Shown here: piece after piece, positions 15,192 through 24,475 of the stretch
How the letters are laid out: the number at the start of each line of letters is the position of its first letter
How positions within the stretch are numbered: the first letter of the stretch is position 1
DNA from: an uncultured Alphaproteobacteria bacterium
GTDB lineage: Bacteria > Pseudomonadota > Alphaproteobacteria > RF32 > CAG-239
Assembly (NCBI GenBank): GCA_944391725.1
Contig: CALXUQ010000018.1
Span: 1-32,648 of the forward strand
Reading direction: 5' to 3'
Length of the DNA: 32,648 nucleotides
The notes under the pieces: generated by a model
What the model saw: the letters and a program-made list of their open reading frames with translations, nothing else
Told to the model about the DNA's origin: nothing
Databases searched by the model: none
Program-made: the position numbers and the translations under genes

Positions 15192-16270
15192 TCTTGAGCT
15201 TTTGGAGCAATTTTTTGAGATTTTAGCTGTCCGCAGGCGGCTAAAATATCTTGTCCGCGGGCCACGCGCACCGGTGCCGAGTAGCCGGATTTTTCCAAAG
15301 CAACCGAAAAGGCCGTAACCTTGTTTTTGGGGCTCGGTTCATAGGAACAACCCGGCCAAGGGTTAAACGGTATCAGGTTAAACTTTGCTAAAATCTTATA
15401 TTTTTTCATCAGTTTAATCAGTTGATTGGCACAATCTAGGCTATCATTAATATCTTTGAGCATCAGGTACTCAAAAGTGATGTATTTGCCCCAACTGGCT
15501 TGTTTTTGAAATTCTTGGCAAGCCTTCATCAACTCATCTATCCCGTATTTGCGATTAATCGGCATAATCCGAGAGCGAATTTCATCATTGGGGGCGTGCA
15601 GGCTAATGGCCAAACGAACACCAAGCTCGCTGGCCACCAACGGAATTTTGGGTGCAATGCCTGATGATGACAAAGTAATGCGCCGTTTGGAAATGGCAAT
15701 GCCATCACCATCGGAAATGATTTTTAAGGCCTTAAAAACATTATCAACATTGTGCAGAGGTTCGCCCATGCCCATAACCACAATATTGGAAAGATAGCGG
15801 GTTTCATCGGAGGGGCTCGGCCATTCGTGATAAGCATCGCGGGCAACCATAAACTGGCCGACAATTTCTCCGGCGGTTAAATTGCGAGTGAGTTTTTGAG
15901 AACCGGTATGGCAAAAAGTGCAACCAACCGCGCAACCAACCTGAGTTGAAATGCAAACGGCACCGCGGTCGGTTTCGGGGATATAGACCATCTCCACTCT
16001 TTGACCATCGGCAAATTCCAAAAGCCATTTGTGGGTTTTGTCTTTGGAGATTTGCTCGGTCACGATTTTGGGACGGGTAATGGTGTATCCGGCCGCAAGC
16101 TTGGCCCGAAAATCTTTAGAGAGATTGCTCATCTCCTCAAAATTGCCCACACCGCGGTTATATATCCACTGCCAGAGCTGTTTGGCGCGGAAAGGCTTTT
16201 CGCCGAGTTTTGCGACTTCGGCGGCAAACTCTTCTTTGCTTAAGCCCAAGAGCTCGATTTTTTCAGACAT
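15188..16270 (-). CDS. rlmN: Dual-specificity RNA methyltransferase RlmN
   Basis: A 360-aa radical SAM enzyme that methylates C2 of A2503 in 23S rRNA and A37 in some tRNAs. The iron-sulfur motif CxxxCxxC is seen as CAVGCTFC. MGMGEPLHN, the substrate-binding LSSSGIAPKI region, the second catalytic Cys region near RVARGQDILAACGQL and the N-terminal RAKQLWQWIY helix domain all match the family. Length is normal. It starts 1 nt after the ialB-like gene on the same strand, a pairing common in Alphaproteobacteria. It overlaps the unknown convergent gene by 4 bp. Confidence 0.97.
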   Translation of the reverse strand: MSEKIELLGLSKEEFAAEVAKLGEKPFRAKQLWQWIYNRGVGNFEEMSNLSKDFRAKLAAGYTITRPKIVTEQISKDKTHKWLLEFADGQRVEMVYIPETDRGAVCISTQVGCAVGCTFCHTGSQKLTRNLTAGEIVGQFMVARDAYHEWPSPSDETRYLSNIVVMGMGEPLHNVDNVFKALKIISDGDGIAISKRRITLSSSGIAPKIPLVASELGVRLAISLHAPNDEIRSRIMPINRKYGIDELMKACQEFQKQASWGKYITFEYLMLKDINDSLDCANQLIKLMKKYKILAKFNLIPFNPWPGCSYEPSPKNKVTAFSVALEKSGYSAPVRVARGQDILAACGQLKSQKIAPKAQD

Positions 16271-16271
16271 C

Positions 16272-16790
16272 TTATTTCTTCTTGCACTTTTGGGAAATGG
16301 CTAAATATGCTTGCGTAAAACCACTCAAAGAATAGGTATCTTTGGTTAAGGTACCTTTACTTGAAGTGCCGGTAATGACCATGCGATTGCCCCGTTTCAT
16401 GGCGGTAACCAATTCTTTATCCGCGGCTTCATCAATGGCCCAAGCTTTATCGCCGTCAATAAACAAGCGGTTGTAGCTCTTGTTGCCGATTTTGACCGTG
16501 ACTTTGGAATCGGGTTTATAGGTGTAGCCGGCATTGATATTGACCACATCATAGCTCTTTTCGGCCGGACGATGGGTAATCACCGTATAAATATCGCCGC
16601 GTTTGGTATATTTGCCCTCATCTTTTTTGGGGGTGGAAGCCATGTAGCAGACAATACCGCCGCGGTCTTGGTAGTAATAGGCTATCCAATCGCCATATTC
16701 GCCTAAAACCTGCGGTGTGGCCGCCAAAGCTTGATTGGCGGCAAAAAATCCTAAAAATCCGAAAGCTAAATAAATCTTTTTCATTCTCAT
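16272..16790 (-). CDS. Invasion-associated locus B (IalB) family exported protein
   Basis: A 172-aa protein with a signal peptide (MKKIYLAFGFLGFFAANQALA, after an optional MR from ATG 16790; ATG 16784 is the alternative start). The mature part shows the IalB-family pattern: GDWIAYYYQDRGGIVCYMAS with one early Cys, VITHRPAEKSYDVVNINAGYTY, and a late Cys (QKCKKK) that could pair with it. The family is widespread in alphaproteobacteria and mostly of unknown biochemical role; the name comes from Bartonella and does not imply virulence here. rlmN follows after 1 nt. Confidence 0.8.
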   Translation of the reverse strand: MRMKKIYLAFGFLGFFAANQALAATPQVLGEYGDWIAYYYQDRGGIVCYMASTPKKDEGKYTKRGDIYTVITHRPAEKSYDVVNINAGYTYKPDSKVTVKIGNKSYNRLFIDGDKAWAIDEAADKELVTAMKRGNRMVITGTSSKGTLTKDTYSLSGFTQAYLAISQKCKKK

Positions 16791-16843
16791 CTACCCACAA
16801 TTTAGTTAAACTGCAAATAATATATTTGAAATTTATATAAAAA

Positions 16844-18097
16844 ATGTTAACTTCCCAAAAAAAACGGGACCATGTTAAAATGATTAAGGATAAATATCTC
16901 AATATTGAAAAACTGGTAAGTGATAAAAAAATCTTCCGCTTGTTTCGGGCGGTGGAAAGCCATGGCGGAGTTTTGCGCTTTGTCGGCGGTGCGGTGCGTA
17001 ATGCTTTGCGCGGAATGGGCGGGTCAGACTTAGACCTTGCAACCGATCTCAGCCCCGATGAGCTAGTCGAAGCTTGTCAAGAATCCGGACTTAAGACCGT
17101 GCCTATCGGAATTAAGTTTGGAACGGTCGGGGTAGTCATTAACGGCAAAGTATTAGAAGTGACCTCCTTGCGCAAAGATGTTAAATCTGATGGGCGACAC
17201 AGCGAAGTGGAGTTTACAACCGATTGGGAGATTGATGCCTCGCGCCGCGATTTGACCATTAATGCCGTTTATGCCGACGAAAAAGGCAATGTATTTGATT
17301 ATTACAACGGAATTTCGGATTTGGAAAACGGAATTGTACGCTTTATCGGCAGTCCGACCGTGCGCATTAAGGAAGATTATTTGCGGATTTTACGCTTCTT
17401 CCGTTTTTATTCCATGTTCGGGAAAGGCGAAATTGACCAGAAAGCTCTCACGGCTTGTGTGGAAAATAAAGAAGGATTACGTCAGCTTTCGGCAGAACGA
17501 ATCCGCGATGAACTAAGCAAAATTTTACTAACTCCGCAGGTGGTCAAAGTTATTAAAATCATGGCAGACAACGGTATCTTAGATACCATTCTACCAGTAC
17601 CTAAAAATTATGACAAACTCGCATTCTTAATTGAAATGTGCAACCAAGAACATTTGGAGCCAAACTGGCTTAGACGTTTGTATATTGTTTTTGAGCCCGA
17701 TGAGGCTTTGGCTGAAAACTTGGCTAACCGCCTAAAGCTCTCCAAAAAAGACAAGATGCTTTTTGTAAGCTGGGCACAACATCAGCCCCAAACAGCCGAG
17801 TTTTTAGATGAAAAATCTTTGCTTAAACTAATCTATCGCTATGGCAAAGAATTTTGCTATCATAAACTTATCTTAAACCTCGCGGCGGAGAAAAAATATA
17901 TCAATAATCTAAACGAGATTTTGGAATTTATCAACGCGGCGGAAATTCCGCTATTTCCCATCAGAGGACGCGATTTGCTCGAAAAAGGCGTGGCACCTAA
18001 TGAGAAAATCGGAGCAACGCTTAAACTGCTTGAAAATGAGTGGATTGAAAGCGGGTTTAAGATGAGCCGCGAAGAACTGCTCCAAAAAGCTATCTAA
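16844..18097 (+). CDS. cca: CCA tRNA nucleotidyltransferase
   Basis: A 417-aa class II nucleotidyltransferase that builds or repairs the 3'-CCA of tRNA. The head domain has FVGGAVRNAL followed by SDLDLATD (metal-binding Asp pair). RRDLTINAVYAD and the RIKEDYLRILRFFRFYSMFG segment, which sets nucleotide recognition, follow, with an all-helical C-terminal tRNA-binding part. A poly(A) polymerase role (pcnB) cannot be fully excluded, but one such gene of this length is the usual alphaproteobacterial CCA enzyme. The start is uncertain: ATG 16844 lacks a Shine-Dalgarno, and ATG 16880 is an in-frame alternative that keeps the whole domain. Confidence 0.92.
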   Translation: MLTSQKKRDHVKMIKDKYLNIEKLVSDKKIFRLFRAVESHGGVLRFVGGAVRNALRGMGGSDLDLATDLSPDELVEACQESGLKTVPIGIKFGTVGVVINGKVLEVTSLRKDVKSDGRHSEVEFTTDWEIDASRRDLTINAVYADEKGNVFDYYNGISDLENGIVRFIGSPTVRIKEDYLRILRFFRFYSMFGKGEIDQKALTACVENKEGLRQLSAERIRDELSKILLTPQVVKVIKIMADNGILDTILPVPKNYDKLAFLIEMCNQEHLEPNWLRRLYIVFEPDEALAENLANRLKLSKKDKMLFVSWAQHQPQTAEFLDEKSLLKLIYRYGKEFCYHKLILNLAAEKKYINNLNEILEFINAAEIPLFPIRGRDLLEKGVAPNEKIGATLKLLENEWIESGFKMSREELLQKAI

Positions 18098-18098
18098 G

Positions 18099-18127
18099 AA
18101 AAAACCCGGTATCAAACCGGGTTTTTT
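18099..18127. terminator. Bidirectional terminator between cca and the RHH gene
   Basis: AAAAAACCCGGT pairs with ACCGGGTTTTTT around a 5-nt loop. A-runs on one side and T-runs on the other make it work in both directions, for cca (ends 18097) and for the convergent small gene (ends 18132). Confidence 0.85.
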
Positions 18128-18131
18128 AGTC

Positions 18132-18332
18132 CTACTCTCCAACAGAAAGAAAAAAGGCTCGTTCCAATTTGTCGACCGAGCATAAGTCGGTCTTGTAAAA
18201 ATCTTCAAAATTTTCGGCGTAGTCATTTAAGGCTAAAGCAACACATTCATCAAAAGAACGGTGGCTTTTCTTGGCGATTTGAGCAATTTTGTTTTGCAGT
18301 TCATCGCTGATATTAACAGAAATCTGACGCAT
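18132..18332 (-). CDS. Ribbon-helix-helix (CopG/antitoxin-like) DNA-binding protein
   Basis: A 66-aa protein. MRQISVNISDELQNKIAQIAKKSHRSFDECVALALNDY reads as a beta strand plus two helices of the RHH fold (the strand QISVNIS would insert in the DNA major groove). The last 25 residues are acidic/hydrophobic, as in antitoxin tails. AAGGG lies 8 nt before the ATG. No toxin gene is beside it on either side, so it is an orphan regulator or a solitary antitoxin remnant. Confidence 0.7.
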   Translation of the reverse strand: MRQISVNISDELQNKIAQIAKKSHRSFDECVALALNDYAENFEDFYKTDLCSVDKLERAFFLSVGE

Positions 18333-18420
18333 AAAATTTCCCTTAACCTTTTTGTTGTATTTGATAAAATTATTTTAAAATATTTTGCGAATCGATGCAA
18401 GGGCATTAAAGGCGGGAATC

Positions 18421-20238
18421 GTGGTTAAAACTAAGAAAAAGTCTAAAACGACTCGAAAAAAAGAGTCAAAACAACGGGTTAAGAATCGGCGAAGAAAACA
18501 AAAAAAATTTTCGCCCTTGGTGATAACTTTGTTTTTGATTCCACTGGCTTTTTTGATGCTCTATGTCGGGTATTGTTACATCACCATGCCAGATATTGAG
18601 GAGGCAATTTCGCGTACTCGTCAGCCATCAACCACAATCGTGGCAGAAAACGGCAATGAAATCCAAAGTTTCGGGCAAGTTTACTCTGAACTTATTCGTA
18701 CCGAAGAGTTGCCTCAATATGTGATTGATGCTATTGTATCCACCGAAGATCGCCGTTTTTATTCGCATTTTGGGTTTGATATTATTTCTTTTTCTAGAGC
18801 AATGCTGACTAATTTATTTGCGGGACGCTATGCTCAAGGCGGCAGCACAATCACCCAACAGGTGGCCAAAAATCTATTTTTAACCTCGCAAAAAACCATT
18901 CGTCGCAAAGTGCAAGAATTGTTGCTCGCCTTTTGGTTGGAGCATAAATTTACTAAAGAGCAAATCCTTACTCTTTATCTGAACCGAGTATATCTGGGGG
19001 CAGGAACATACGGGATTGAGGCCGCGGCGCAGAAATATTTTCAGAAATCTTCCCGCGATCTGAACTTGCTGGAAGCGGCTATCATTGCCGGTATGCTGAA
19101 AGCTCCTTCTCGATATAATCCGATTGCCTCCGAAGAAAAAGCACGGGCAAGGGCGGCCGTGGTGTTGCAAAACATGGTCGACAACAACAAAATCAGCGAG
19201 GAAGAGCGGGACAAGGCGCTCAAAATGCGTTTGGGGCCGGAAAAAGTTTATAAGGTTCAGGGCGCCAAACATTTTGCCGATTGGGTCTATCGTGAAACTA
19301 ATGATATTCTGGGCGAACGTGACAGTGATGTATTTGTTTATACCACTTTAGACCAAGAACTCCAGCAACGCGCCGAATCCGTATTGCAAAAAATGGTCAA
19401 GGCTTATGCTAATCGCAATGTGACCAACGGTGCGGTGGTGATTTTGGACCAGTTCGGAGCCATCAAAGCCATGGTTGGCGGCGTTGACTACGAAAAAAGC
19501 CAATTTAACCGCGCGACCCAAGCTTTGCGTCAACCGGGCTCGGCGTTCAAGCCATTTGTTTATCTGACGGCTTTGCAAGAAGGATATGAACCCGATGACA
19601 CTATTGAAGATGTGCCGTTAACAATCGGCAATTGGAAACCGGAAAATTATGACCACAAATATCATGGCACGGTCACTTTAGATGAGGCCCTTAGCAAATC
19701 GCTCAACTTGGCAACCGTCAACTTGGCTGAAAAAGTTTCGCGCCGGAAAATTATTCGTAATGCGCGTCGCTTGGGTATTACTACCCCAATCAGCAACACA
19801 CCCTCCCTTTCTTTGGGAAGTTTTGAGGTGAAAGTAATTGATATGGCAACGGCTTACTCAGTCTTTGCTAACGGCGGTTATGCAACTTGGCCGCACGCCA
19901 TTCGCGAAATATATACGCGCGATGGTTATCAGATTTATGTGCATGAGGGTGACTATGAAAATCGGATTATTGATAAAAAAGATGCCAAGCAACTAACCAA
20001 AATGCTCGAGAACGTGATTGAAAAAGGAACCGGACGCGCTGCCCGCCTTCCCTTCCTGGCTGCCGGAAAAACCGGAACTACCCAAGATTATCGCGATGCT
20101 TGGTTTGTGGGCTATAGCGATGAGCTAATCTGTGCAGTATGGGTCGGAAATGATGATAACTCACCGATGAAGGGAATCACCGGAGGAACTCTGCCGGCCA
20201 AAATCTGGAAAGAAATTATGGCACCAACCAAACAATAA
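18421..20238 (+). CDS. Class A penicillin-binding protein (PBP1A family)
   Basis: A bifunctional peptidoglycan synthase of about 605 aa, anchored in the inner membrane. A very basic N-terminal tail (KTKKKSKTTRKKES) precedes one membrane helix at about 31-52. The GT51 glycosyltransferase domain has EDRRFYSHFGFD (catalytic Glu, about 109) and GGSTITQQ. The transpeptidase has GSAFKP (SxxK, about residue 374), SLN and GKTGTT (about 549). The start is a choice: GTG 18421 with a purine-rich AAAGGCGGG upstream, or TTG 18385 adding 12 residues. It is shorter than the 800-residue E. coli PBP1a and lacks its large insertion. LpoA-like protein (27988) may activate such enzymes. Confidence 0.93.
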   Translation: MVKTKKKSKTTRKKESKQRVKNRRRKQKKFSPLVITLFLIPLAFLMLYVGYCYITMPDIEEAISRTRQPSTTIVAENGNEIQSFGQVYSELIRTEELPQYVIDAIVSTEDRRFYSHFGFDIISFSRAMLTNLFAGRYAQGGSTITQQVAKNLFLTSQKTIRRKVQELLLAFWLEHKFTKEQILTLYLNRVYLGAGTYGIEAAAQKYFQKSSRDLNLLEAAIIAGMLKAPSRYNPIASEEKARARAAVVLQNMVDNNKISEEERDKALKMRLGPEKVYKVQGAKHFADWVYRETNDILGERDSDVFVYTTLDQELQQRAESVLQKMVKAYANRNVTNGAVVILDQFGAIKAMVGGVDYEKSQFNRATQALRQPGSAFKPFVYLTALQEGYEPDDTIEDVPLTIGNWKPENYDHKYHGTVTLDEALSKSLNLATVNLAEKVSRRKIIRNARRLGITTPISNTPSLSLGSFEVKVIDMATAYSVFANGGYATWPHAIREIYTRDGYQIYVHEGDYENRIIDKKDAKQLTKMLENVIEKGTGRAARLPFLAAGKTGTTQDYRDAWFVGYSDELICAVWVGNDDNSPMKGITGGTLPAKIWKEIMAPTKQ

Positions 20239-20261
20239 AAAAAATAAAACTGGTGCTTTTT
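20221..20261 (+). terminator. Weak intrinsic terminator after the PBP gene
   Basis: GCACCA (20221-20226, inside the last codons) pairs with TGGTGC (20251-20256) and a T5 follows. The stem is only 6 bp and the loop 24 nt, so efficiency is doubtful. Confidence 0.35.
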
Positions 20262-20277
20262 AATATCTTTTATTATA

Positions 20278-20283
20278 TATAAT
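20278..20283 (+). promoter_or_regulatory. Probable -10 box for gpmI
   Basis: A consensus TATAAT stands 37 bp before the gpmI ATG in very AT-rich sequence. No convincing -35 box was found at 16-18 bp. An AAGGA Shine-Dalgarno precedes the ATG by 9 nt. Confidence 0.35.
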
Positions 20284-20320
20284 ACGAAAAGTTTGAATGC
20301 TAAAAAAAGGAAAAATATAA

Positions 20321-21856
20321 ATGACACAAAAACCTGTTTTGTTGATGATTTTAGACGGTTGGGGTTGGAGAAGACCCAAAACCCCCGATAATGCTATTGA
20401 AGTTGGGCATACACCGAACTGGCATCGGATGTATGATGAAAATCCGCACAGCTTGATTGAGACCTATGGTCTGGCCGTGGGACTGCCGGAAGGTCAAATG
20501 GGTAACTCTGAGGTCGGACACACCAATATCGGTGCCGGACGCGTGGTAATGCAAGACTTGCCTAAAATCGACCAAGCAATCAAAGACGGTTCAATGCAAA
20601 AGAATCCGGTTTTGGTTAATATGATTGAAACCCTCAAGAAAAACGGCGGAGCCGCTCATGTGATGGGTTTGATGTCGCCGGGTGGGGTGCACTCCTCGCA
20701 AGCTCACATTGTGGCTTTGTGCAAAATCTTGAACCAAAACAACATCAAAGTTTGGGTTCATGCCTTTTTGGACGGACGCGATACACCTCCTTCTTCGGCA
20801 GTAGATTTCTTGGCCGAATTTGAAAAATCAATCGCAGAACTAAAAAATGTTAAAATCGCCACCATTGAAGGTCGTTTCTATGCCATGGATCGTGATAAAC
20901 GCTGGGATAGAATCGAACTGGCTTATAACAATATGGCTTTTGCCGAAGGTAAGCGTTTTGAAACGGCAAACCAAGCAATTAAGGCTTCTTATGCCAACAA
21001 GGTTACCGATGAATTTGTCATTCCTTGTGTGATTGGCGATTATCAGGGGATTAATGACGGTGATGCGGTATTGATGGCAAACTTCCGTGCCGATCGCGCT
21101 CGCGAAATTCTCTATGCTTTGGCTGATACCGAATTTGCCGGATTTAACCGCAAAAAAGTGCTCAAACTCTCTGATGCTGTCGGCATGACCGAATATTCTG
21201 TTGACCATCAGCGCTTTATGCACACAATGTATCCGCCGGAAGCCCTAACCAATATTTTAGGTGAAGTGGTGGCTGAGCACGGACTTACTCAGCTCAGAAT
21301 CGCCGAAACCGAAAAATATGCTCATGTTACCTTCTTCTTTAACGGGGGTGAAGAGCGTGAGTTCAAAGGCGAAGAGCGAATCTTGATTGCCAGTCCGAAA
21401 GTGGCAACCTACGACCTCAAGCCCGAAATGTCGGTTTATGAAGTGACCGAACAGCTGGTCAAAGCCATTGAGGACAAGCGTTTTGATGTGATTATCTGCA
21501 ACTATGCAAACGGTGATATGGTCGGTCATACCGGCGTGATGGAAGCCGCACTCAAAGCCGTGGCCGCAGTTGATGACTGCTTGGGCAAAGTGGAAAAAGC
21601 CATTAAAGATGTGGGCGGCGTGATGATTGTGACTGCTGACCACGGTAATGTGGAAAAAATGGTTGATGAAAAAACCGGCGAACCCTATACGGCTCATACC
21701 GTTGGCAAAGTACCGGCCATTTTGGTAAATGATAAAAGCGGCGTTACCGCGCTTAAAGACGGTAAGTTAGCCGATTTGGCACCGACCATGCTTGAGCTCC
21801 TTAACATCAAACAACCTGTTGAAATGACCGGACATTCGCTTTTGATTAAGGACTAA
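20321..21856 (+). CDS. gpmI: 2,3-bisphosphoglycerate-independent phosphoglycerate mutase
   Basis: A 511-aa Mn-dependent enzyme of the alkaline phosphatase superfamily that interconverts 3- and 2-phosphoglycerate in glycolysis/gluconeogenesis. The N-terminal ILDGWG supplies a metal Asp, and MGNSEVGHTNIGAGR carries the phosphorylated Ser63. HGLMSPGGVHS-type (here MGLMSPGGVHS), HAFLDGRDTPP, NFRADRAREI and the C-terminal NYANGDMVGHTG and TADHGNVEKM metal sites are all present. Length is normal. envC starts 1 nt after its stop, beginning the envelope cluster typical of Alphaproteobacteria. Confidence 0.97.
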   Translation: MTQKPVLLMILDGWGWRRPKTPDNAIEVGHTPNWHRMYDENPHSLIETYGLAVGLPEGQMGNSEVGHTNIGAGRVVMQDLPKIDQAIKDGSMQKNPVLVNMIETLKKNGGAAHVMGLMSPGGVHSSQAHIVALCKILNQNNIKVWVHAFLDGRDTPPSSAVDFLAEFEKSIAELKNVKIATIEGRFYAMDRDKRWDRIELAYNNMAFAEGKRFETANQAIKASYANKVTDEFVIPCVIGDYQGINDGDAVLMANFRADRAREILYALADTEFAGFNRKKVLKLSDAVGMTEYSVDHQRFMHTMYPPEALTNILGEVVAEHGLTQLRIAETEKYAHVTFFFNGGEEREFKGEERILIASPKVATYDLKPEMSVYEVTEQLVKAIEDKRFDVIICNYANGDMVGHTGVMEAALKAVAAVDDCLGKVEKAIKDVGGVMIVTADHGNVEKMVDEKTGEPYTAHTVGKVPAILVNDKSGVTALKDGKLADLAPTMLELLNIKQPVEMTGHSLLIKD

Positions 21857-21857
21857 A

Positions 21858-23123
21858 ATGAAACTTTATACCGTCGGCACCGTTTTTCTTATCGGAAGCA
21901 TTCTGGCTTATGGGTCAGGATGTTTTCCGGTGTCGGCGGCAACTGTTTCCAAACAAGAATTAGATCGGGTCGAAAAAGAGGTCGAACTCCAAAATATCAA
22001 ACATCGTAAGCTCCAAGCTCAGGCCAACCAAATTAATATGGAATTAACCCAGGTGAGCCAAGATATGGTAAAAGCGGCTCGCAAAATCCAAGACAGTGAG
22101 GAAAAGCTTTCTAAAATGGAGCAACAACTCGAACTGCTCAAAAAAAATCTGCAGAAAGCCGAGGCCGATTTTGCCAGTGAAGATGAAAACCTTATCAAAA
22201 CTCTTTCCGCGTTGCAAAACTTGGCACTCAAACCAACCGAGGCGTTGTTTGTACAGCCGCTGACACCGGTGGAGATTATTCGCAGCGCCATGCTACTTAG
22301 AGAAGCCGTACCTCATCTTGAGGACAAGGCGGAGCAAATTCGCGCCGAGCTCCTTAATATTCAAAAGCGCAAAGACTTGGTAGAAAAGCAAGTTGAACAA
22401 ATCAGCAAGCAAAAACAAGTGCTCGAAAAAGAGCATGAACAGATGAAAACCTTAGTGCAGAAGAAATCTAAAATCCGCAATATGGTTGAAATTAAAAGTG
22501 AACAAGCCAAGAAAAATATGGATAAACTTGCTTCTCAAGCTCAAGACCTGCGCGAGTTATTCGACAAGCTCGAAAAAGAACGTCTCGAAAAGGAAAGAAA
22601 AGCCGAAGAAGAGCGCAAACGTCAGGAAGAACTTTGGCGTCAAGAACAAGAACGGTTAGCGGCTGAGAAAAAAGCTGAGGAAACTCAAAGAGCTGACTTG
22701 ATAAAATATAATCAGGAGATTATAAAAGATTTAGGGAAGGCTTTTGCCAAAGCCAAAGGGAAATTGCCAATGCCGGCGCGAGGCAGAATTGTGACCCGTT
22801 ACGGCGAACAGAAAGTTAAAGGTGTGGTTTCTAAGGGAATCATTATTGATACCCGTAATGAGGCCCAAGTAATTGCTCCTTTTGACGGGTCGGTCGTGTT
22901 TGCCGGACCTTTCCGCGGCTATGGTAATATGATTATTATTGAGCATGGCGGTGGTTACTTGTCATTACTGGCCGGACTTGGAAGTATTGACACGGAAGTG
23001 GGGCAAATGTTATTGGCCGGAGAACCGGTCGGACAAATGCCAGAAGATGGCGATGCTCGCTTATATGTGGAGATGCGCCGCAACAACAAACCGATTAATC
23101 CGCTGAGCTGGATGAATATATAA
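21858..23123 (+). CDS. envC: Murein hydrolase activator EnvC (M23/LytM, degenerate)
   Basis: A 421-aa exported protein. A signal peptide (about 1-27) is followed by a long coiled coil with Lys/Glu/Gln heptads (about 30-285). The C-terminal LytM domain begins near 305 (MPARGRIVTRYGEQ). The zinc ligands of active M23 enzymes are replaced: GIIIDTR where HxxxD is expected and LYVEMR where HxH is expected. This is the state of EnvC, which activates amidases at the division site rather than cutting peptidoglycan itself. It sits between gpmI and ctpA, the conserved order. Confidence 0.88.
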   Translation: MKLYTVGTVFLIGSILAYGSGCFPVSAATVSKQELDRVEKEVELQNIKHRKLQAQANQINMELTQVSQDMVKAARKIQDSEEKLSKMEQQLELLKKNLQKAEADFASEDENLIKTLSALQNLALKPTEALFVQPLTPVEIIRSAMLLREAVPHLEDKAEQIRAELLNIQKRKDLVEKQVEQISKQKQVLEKEHEQMKTLVQKKSKIRNMVEIKSEQAKKNMDKLASQAQDLRELFDKLEKERLEKERKAEEERKRQEELWRQEQERLAAEKKAEETQRADLIKYNQEIIKDLGKAFAKAKGKLPMPARGRIVTRYGEQKVKGVVSKGIIIDTRNEAQVIAPFDGSVVFAGPFRGYGNMIIIEHGGGYLSLLAGLGSIDTEVGQMLLAGEPVGQMPEDGDARLYVEMRRNNKPINPLSWMNI

Positions 23124-23148
23124 AAAACAAAATGTGGGATACAAGAAA

Positions 23149-24456
23149 ATGCTAAAGAAAACTTCAATCATACCCGTAATCGTATTTTCAATCTTTTTAG
23201 GCTATGCAACTTGGGCCGATGCCGCCAAAGAGGCTAAAAAAGATGCACCCGAAAATGAGGCCGATACTTATGAGATGCTAAACCTGTTCGGTGAAGTTTT
23301 GGAACGAGCTAAAATGTCTTATGTGGAAGATGTGAGCGACAAAAAATTAATTGAGGCCGCAATTAATGGTATGCTCGTAGCACTTGACCCTCATTCAAGC
23401 TATCTTGATGGCCAAAGTTTTAAGTATATGAATGAACAAACCAAGGGAAAATTCGGCGGTTTGGGAATCGAGGTCACCATGGAACAAGGTTTGGTAATGG
23501 TGGTGTCGCCAATTGATGATACTCCGGCTTATAAGGCCGGAATTAAGACCGGTGATTTTATTACACATATTGACGGAGAACAGGTTATCGGTATGTCATT
23601 AAATGATGCGGTTGATAAAATGCGCGGTAAAGTCGGCACTAAGGTAAAGCTTACCATACGTCGCATTAATCAAAAACCGTTTGATGTAAAACTTACTCGT
23701 GAAGAAATCAAAATCCGTTCGGTCAAAAGCGAACTAAAATCCGGTGATGTGGCTTATATTCGCATTTCTTCTTTTACCGAAGACACCGACCAGACAATCG
23801 AAAAATCATTAAAAAAACTCAAAAAAGAAGCCAAAAACAAACTCAAAGGTGTGGTACTTGATGTACGTAACAATCCGGGCGGACTTTTGGATCAGGCAGT
23901 TAATGTTTCGGACTTGTTCTTAGACAAAGGTGAAATTGTATCAACTCGCTCGCGCAATCCGGAAGATACCGTAAAATATACCGCTAAAGACGGTGATATT
24001 GCCAAAGGTTTGCCGATGGTAGTGTTGATTAATGATGGCTCGGCTTCGGCTTCCGAAATTGTGGCCGGGGCTTTGCAAGACCATAAACGCGCGATTATCT
24101 TGGGTGAAAAATCTTTCGGTAAAGGTTCGGTACAAACAATTATTCCGCTCGGTAACCACGGAGCAATGCGTTTGACCACCGCTCGTTATTATACCCCTTC
24201 GGGACGCTCTATCCAAGCTAAAGGTATTGAGCCAGATGTTGAAGTACGCCCGGCTAAAGTGGAGGTAATCGAAAATATCTTTGAACGTAGTGAGGCCGAA
24301 TTTGGCAATGCGCTTAAAAATGATACCGATACAAAAAAGGCCAAGGATAATGATAAATCAGCTCAAAACGATAAAGATTTAGCTAATGACTATCAGCTCT
24401 CCAGAGCCGTAGATTTGGTGAAAGCTTTAGCGATTTATGAAAATCAGGAAAAATAA
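23149..24456 (+). CDS. ctpA: Carboxy-terminal processing protease CtpA (peptidase S41)
   Basis: A 435-aa periplasmic serine protease. It has a signal peptide (MLKKTSIIPVIVFSIFLGYA), then the DPHSSYLD segment. A PDZ domain lies around 85-165 (GGLGIEVTMEQGLVMVVSP, then AGIKTGDFITHIDG). The S41 core includes GVVLDVRNNPGG, the Ser region NDGSASASEIVAG (about 296-308) and the Lys in GEKSFGKGSVQ (about 322), the catalytic Ser/Lys dyad. The C-terminal 50 residues are charged. I prefer ATG 23149 to an in-frame GTG at 23134, as it places the signal peptide properly. Confidence 0.95.
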   Translation: MLKKTSIIPVIVFSIFLGYATWADAAKEAKKDAPENEADTYEMLNLFGEVLERAKMSYVEDVSDKKLIEAAINGMLVALDPHSSYLDGQSFKYMNEQTKGKFGGLGIEVTMEQGLVMVVSPIDDTPAYKAGIKTGDFITHIDGEQVIGMSLNDAVDKMRGKVGTKVKLTIRRINQKPFDVKLTREEIKIRSVKSELKSGDVAYIRISSFTEDTDQTIEKSLKKLKKEAKNKLKGVVLDVRNNPGGLLDQAVNVSDLFLDKGEIVSTRSRNPEDTVKYTAKDGDIAKGLPMVVLINDGSASASEIVAGALQDHKRAIILGEKSFGKGSVQTIIPLGNHGAMRLTTARYYTPSGRSIQAKGIEPDVEVRPAKVEVIENIFERSEAEFGNALKNDTDTKKAKDNDKSAQNDKDLANDYQLSRAVDLVKALAIYENQEK

Positions 24457-24475
24457 TCCGACGGAGGCATATTAG

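Noticed and set aside
22790..23123. Inactivating mutation in the M23 domain of the envC gene
   Set aside because: Loss of the zinc ligands is the normal state for EnvC, which is an activator and not an enzyme.
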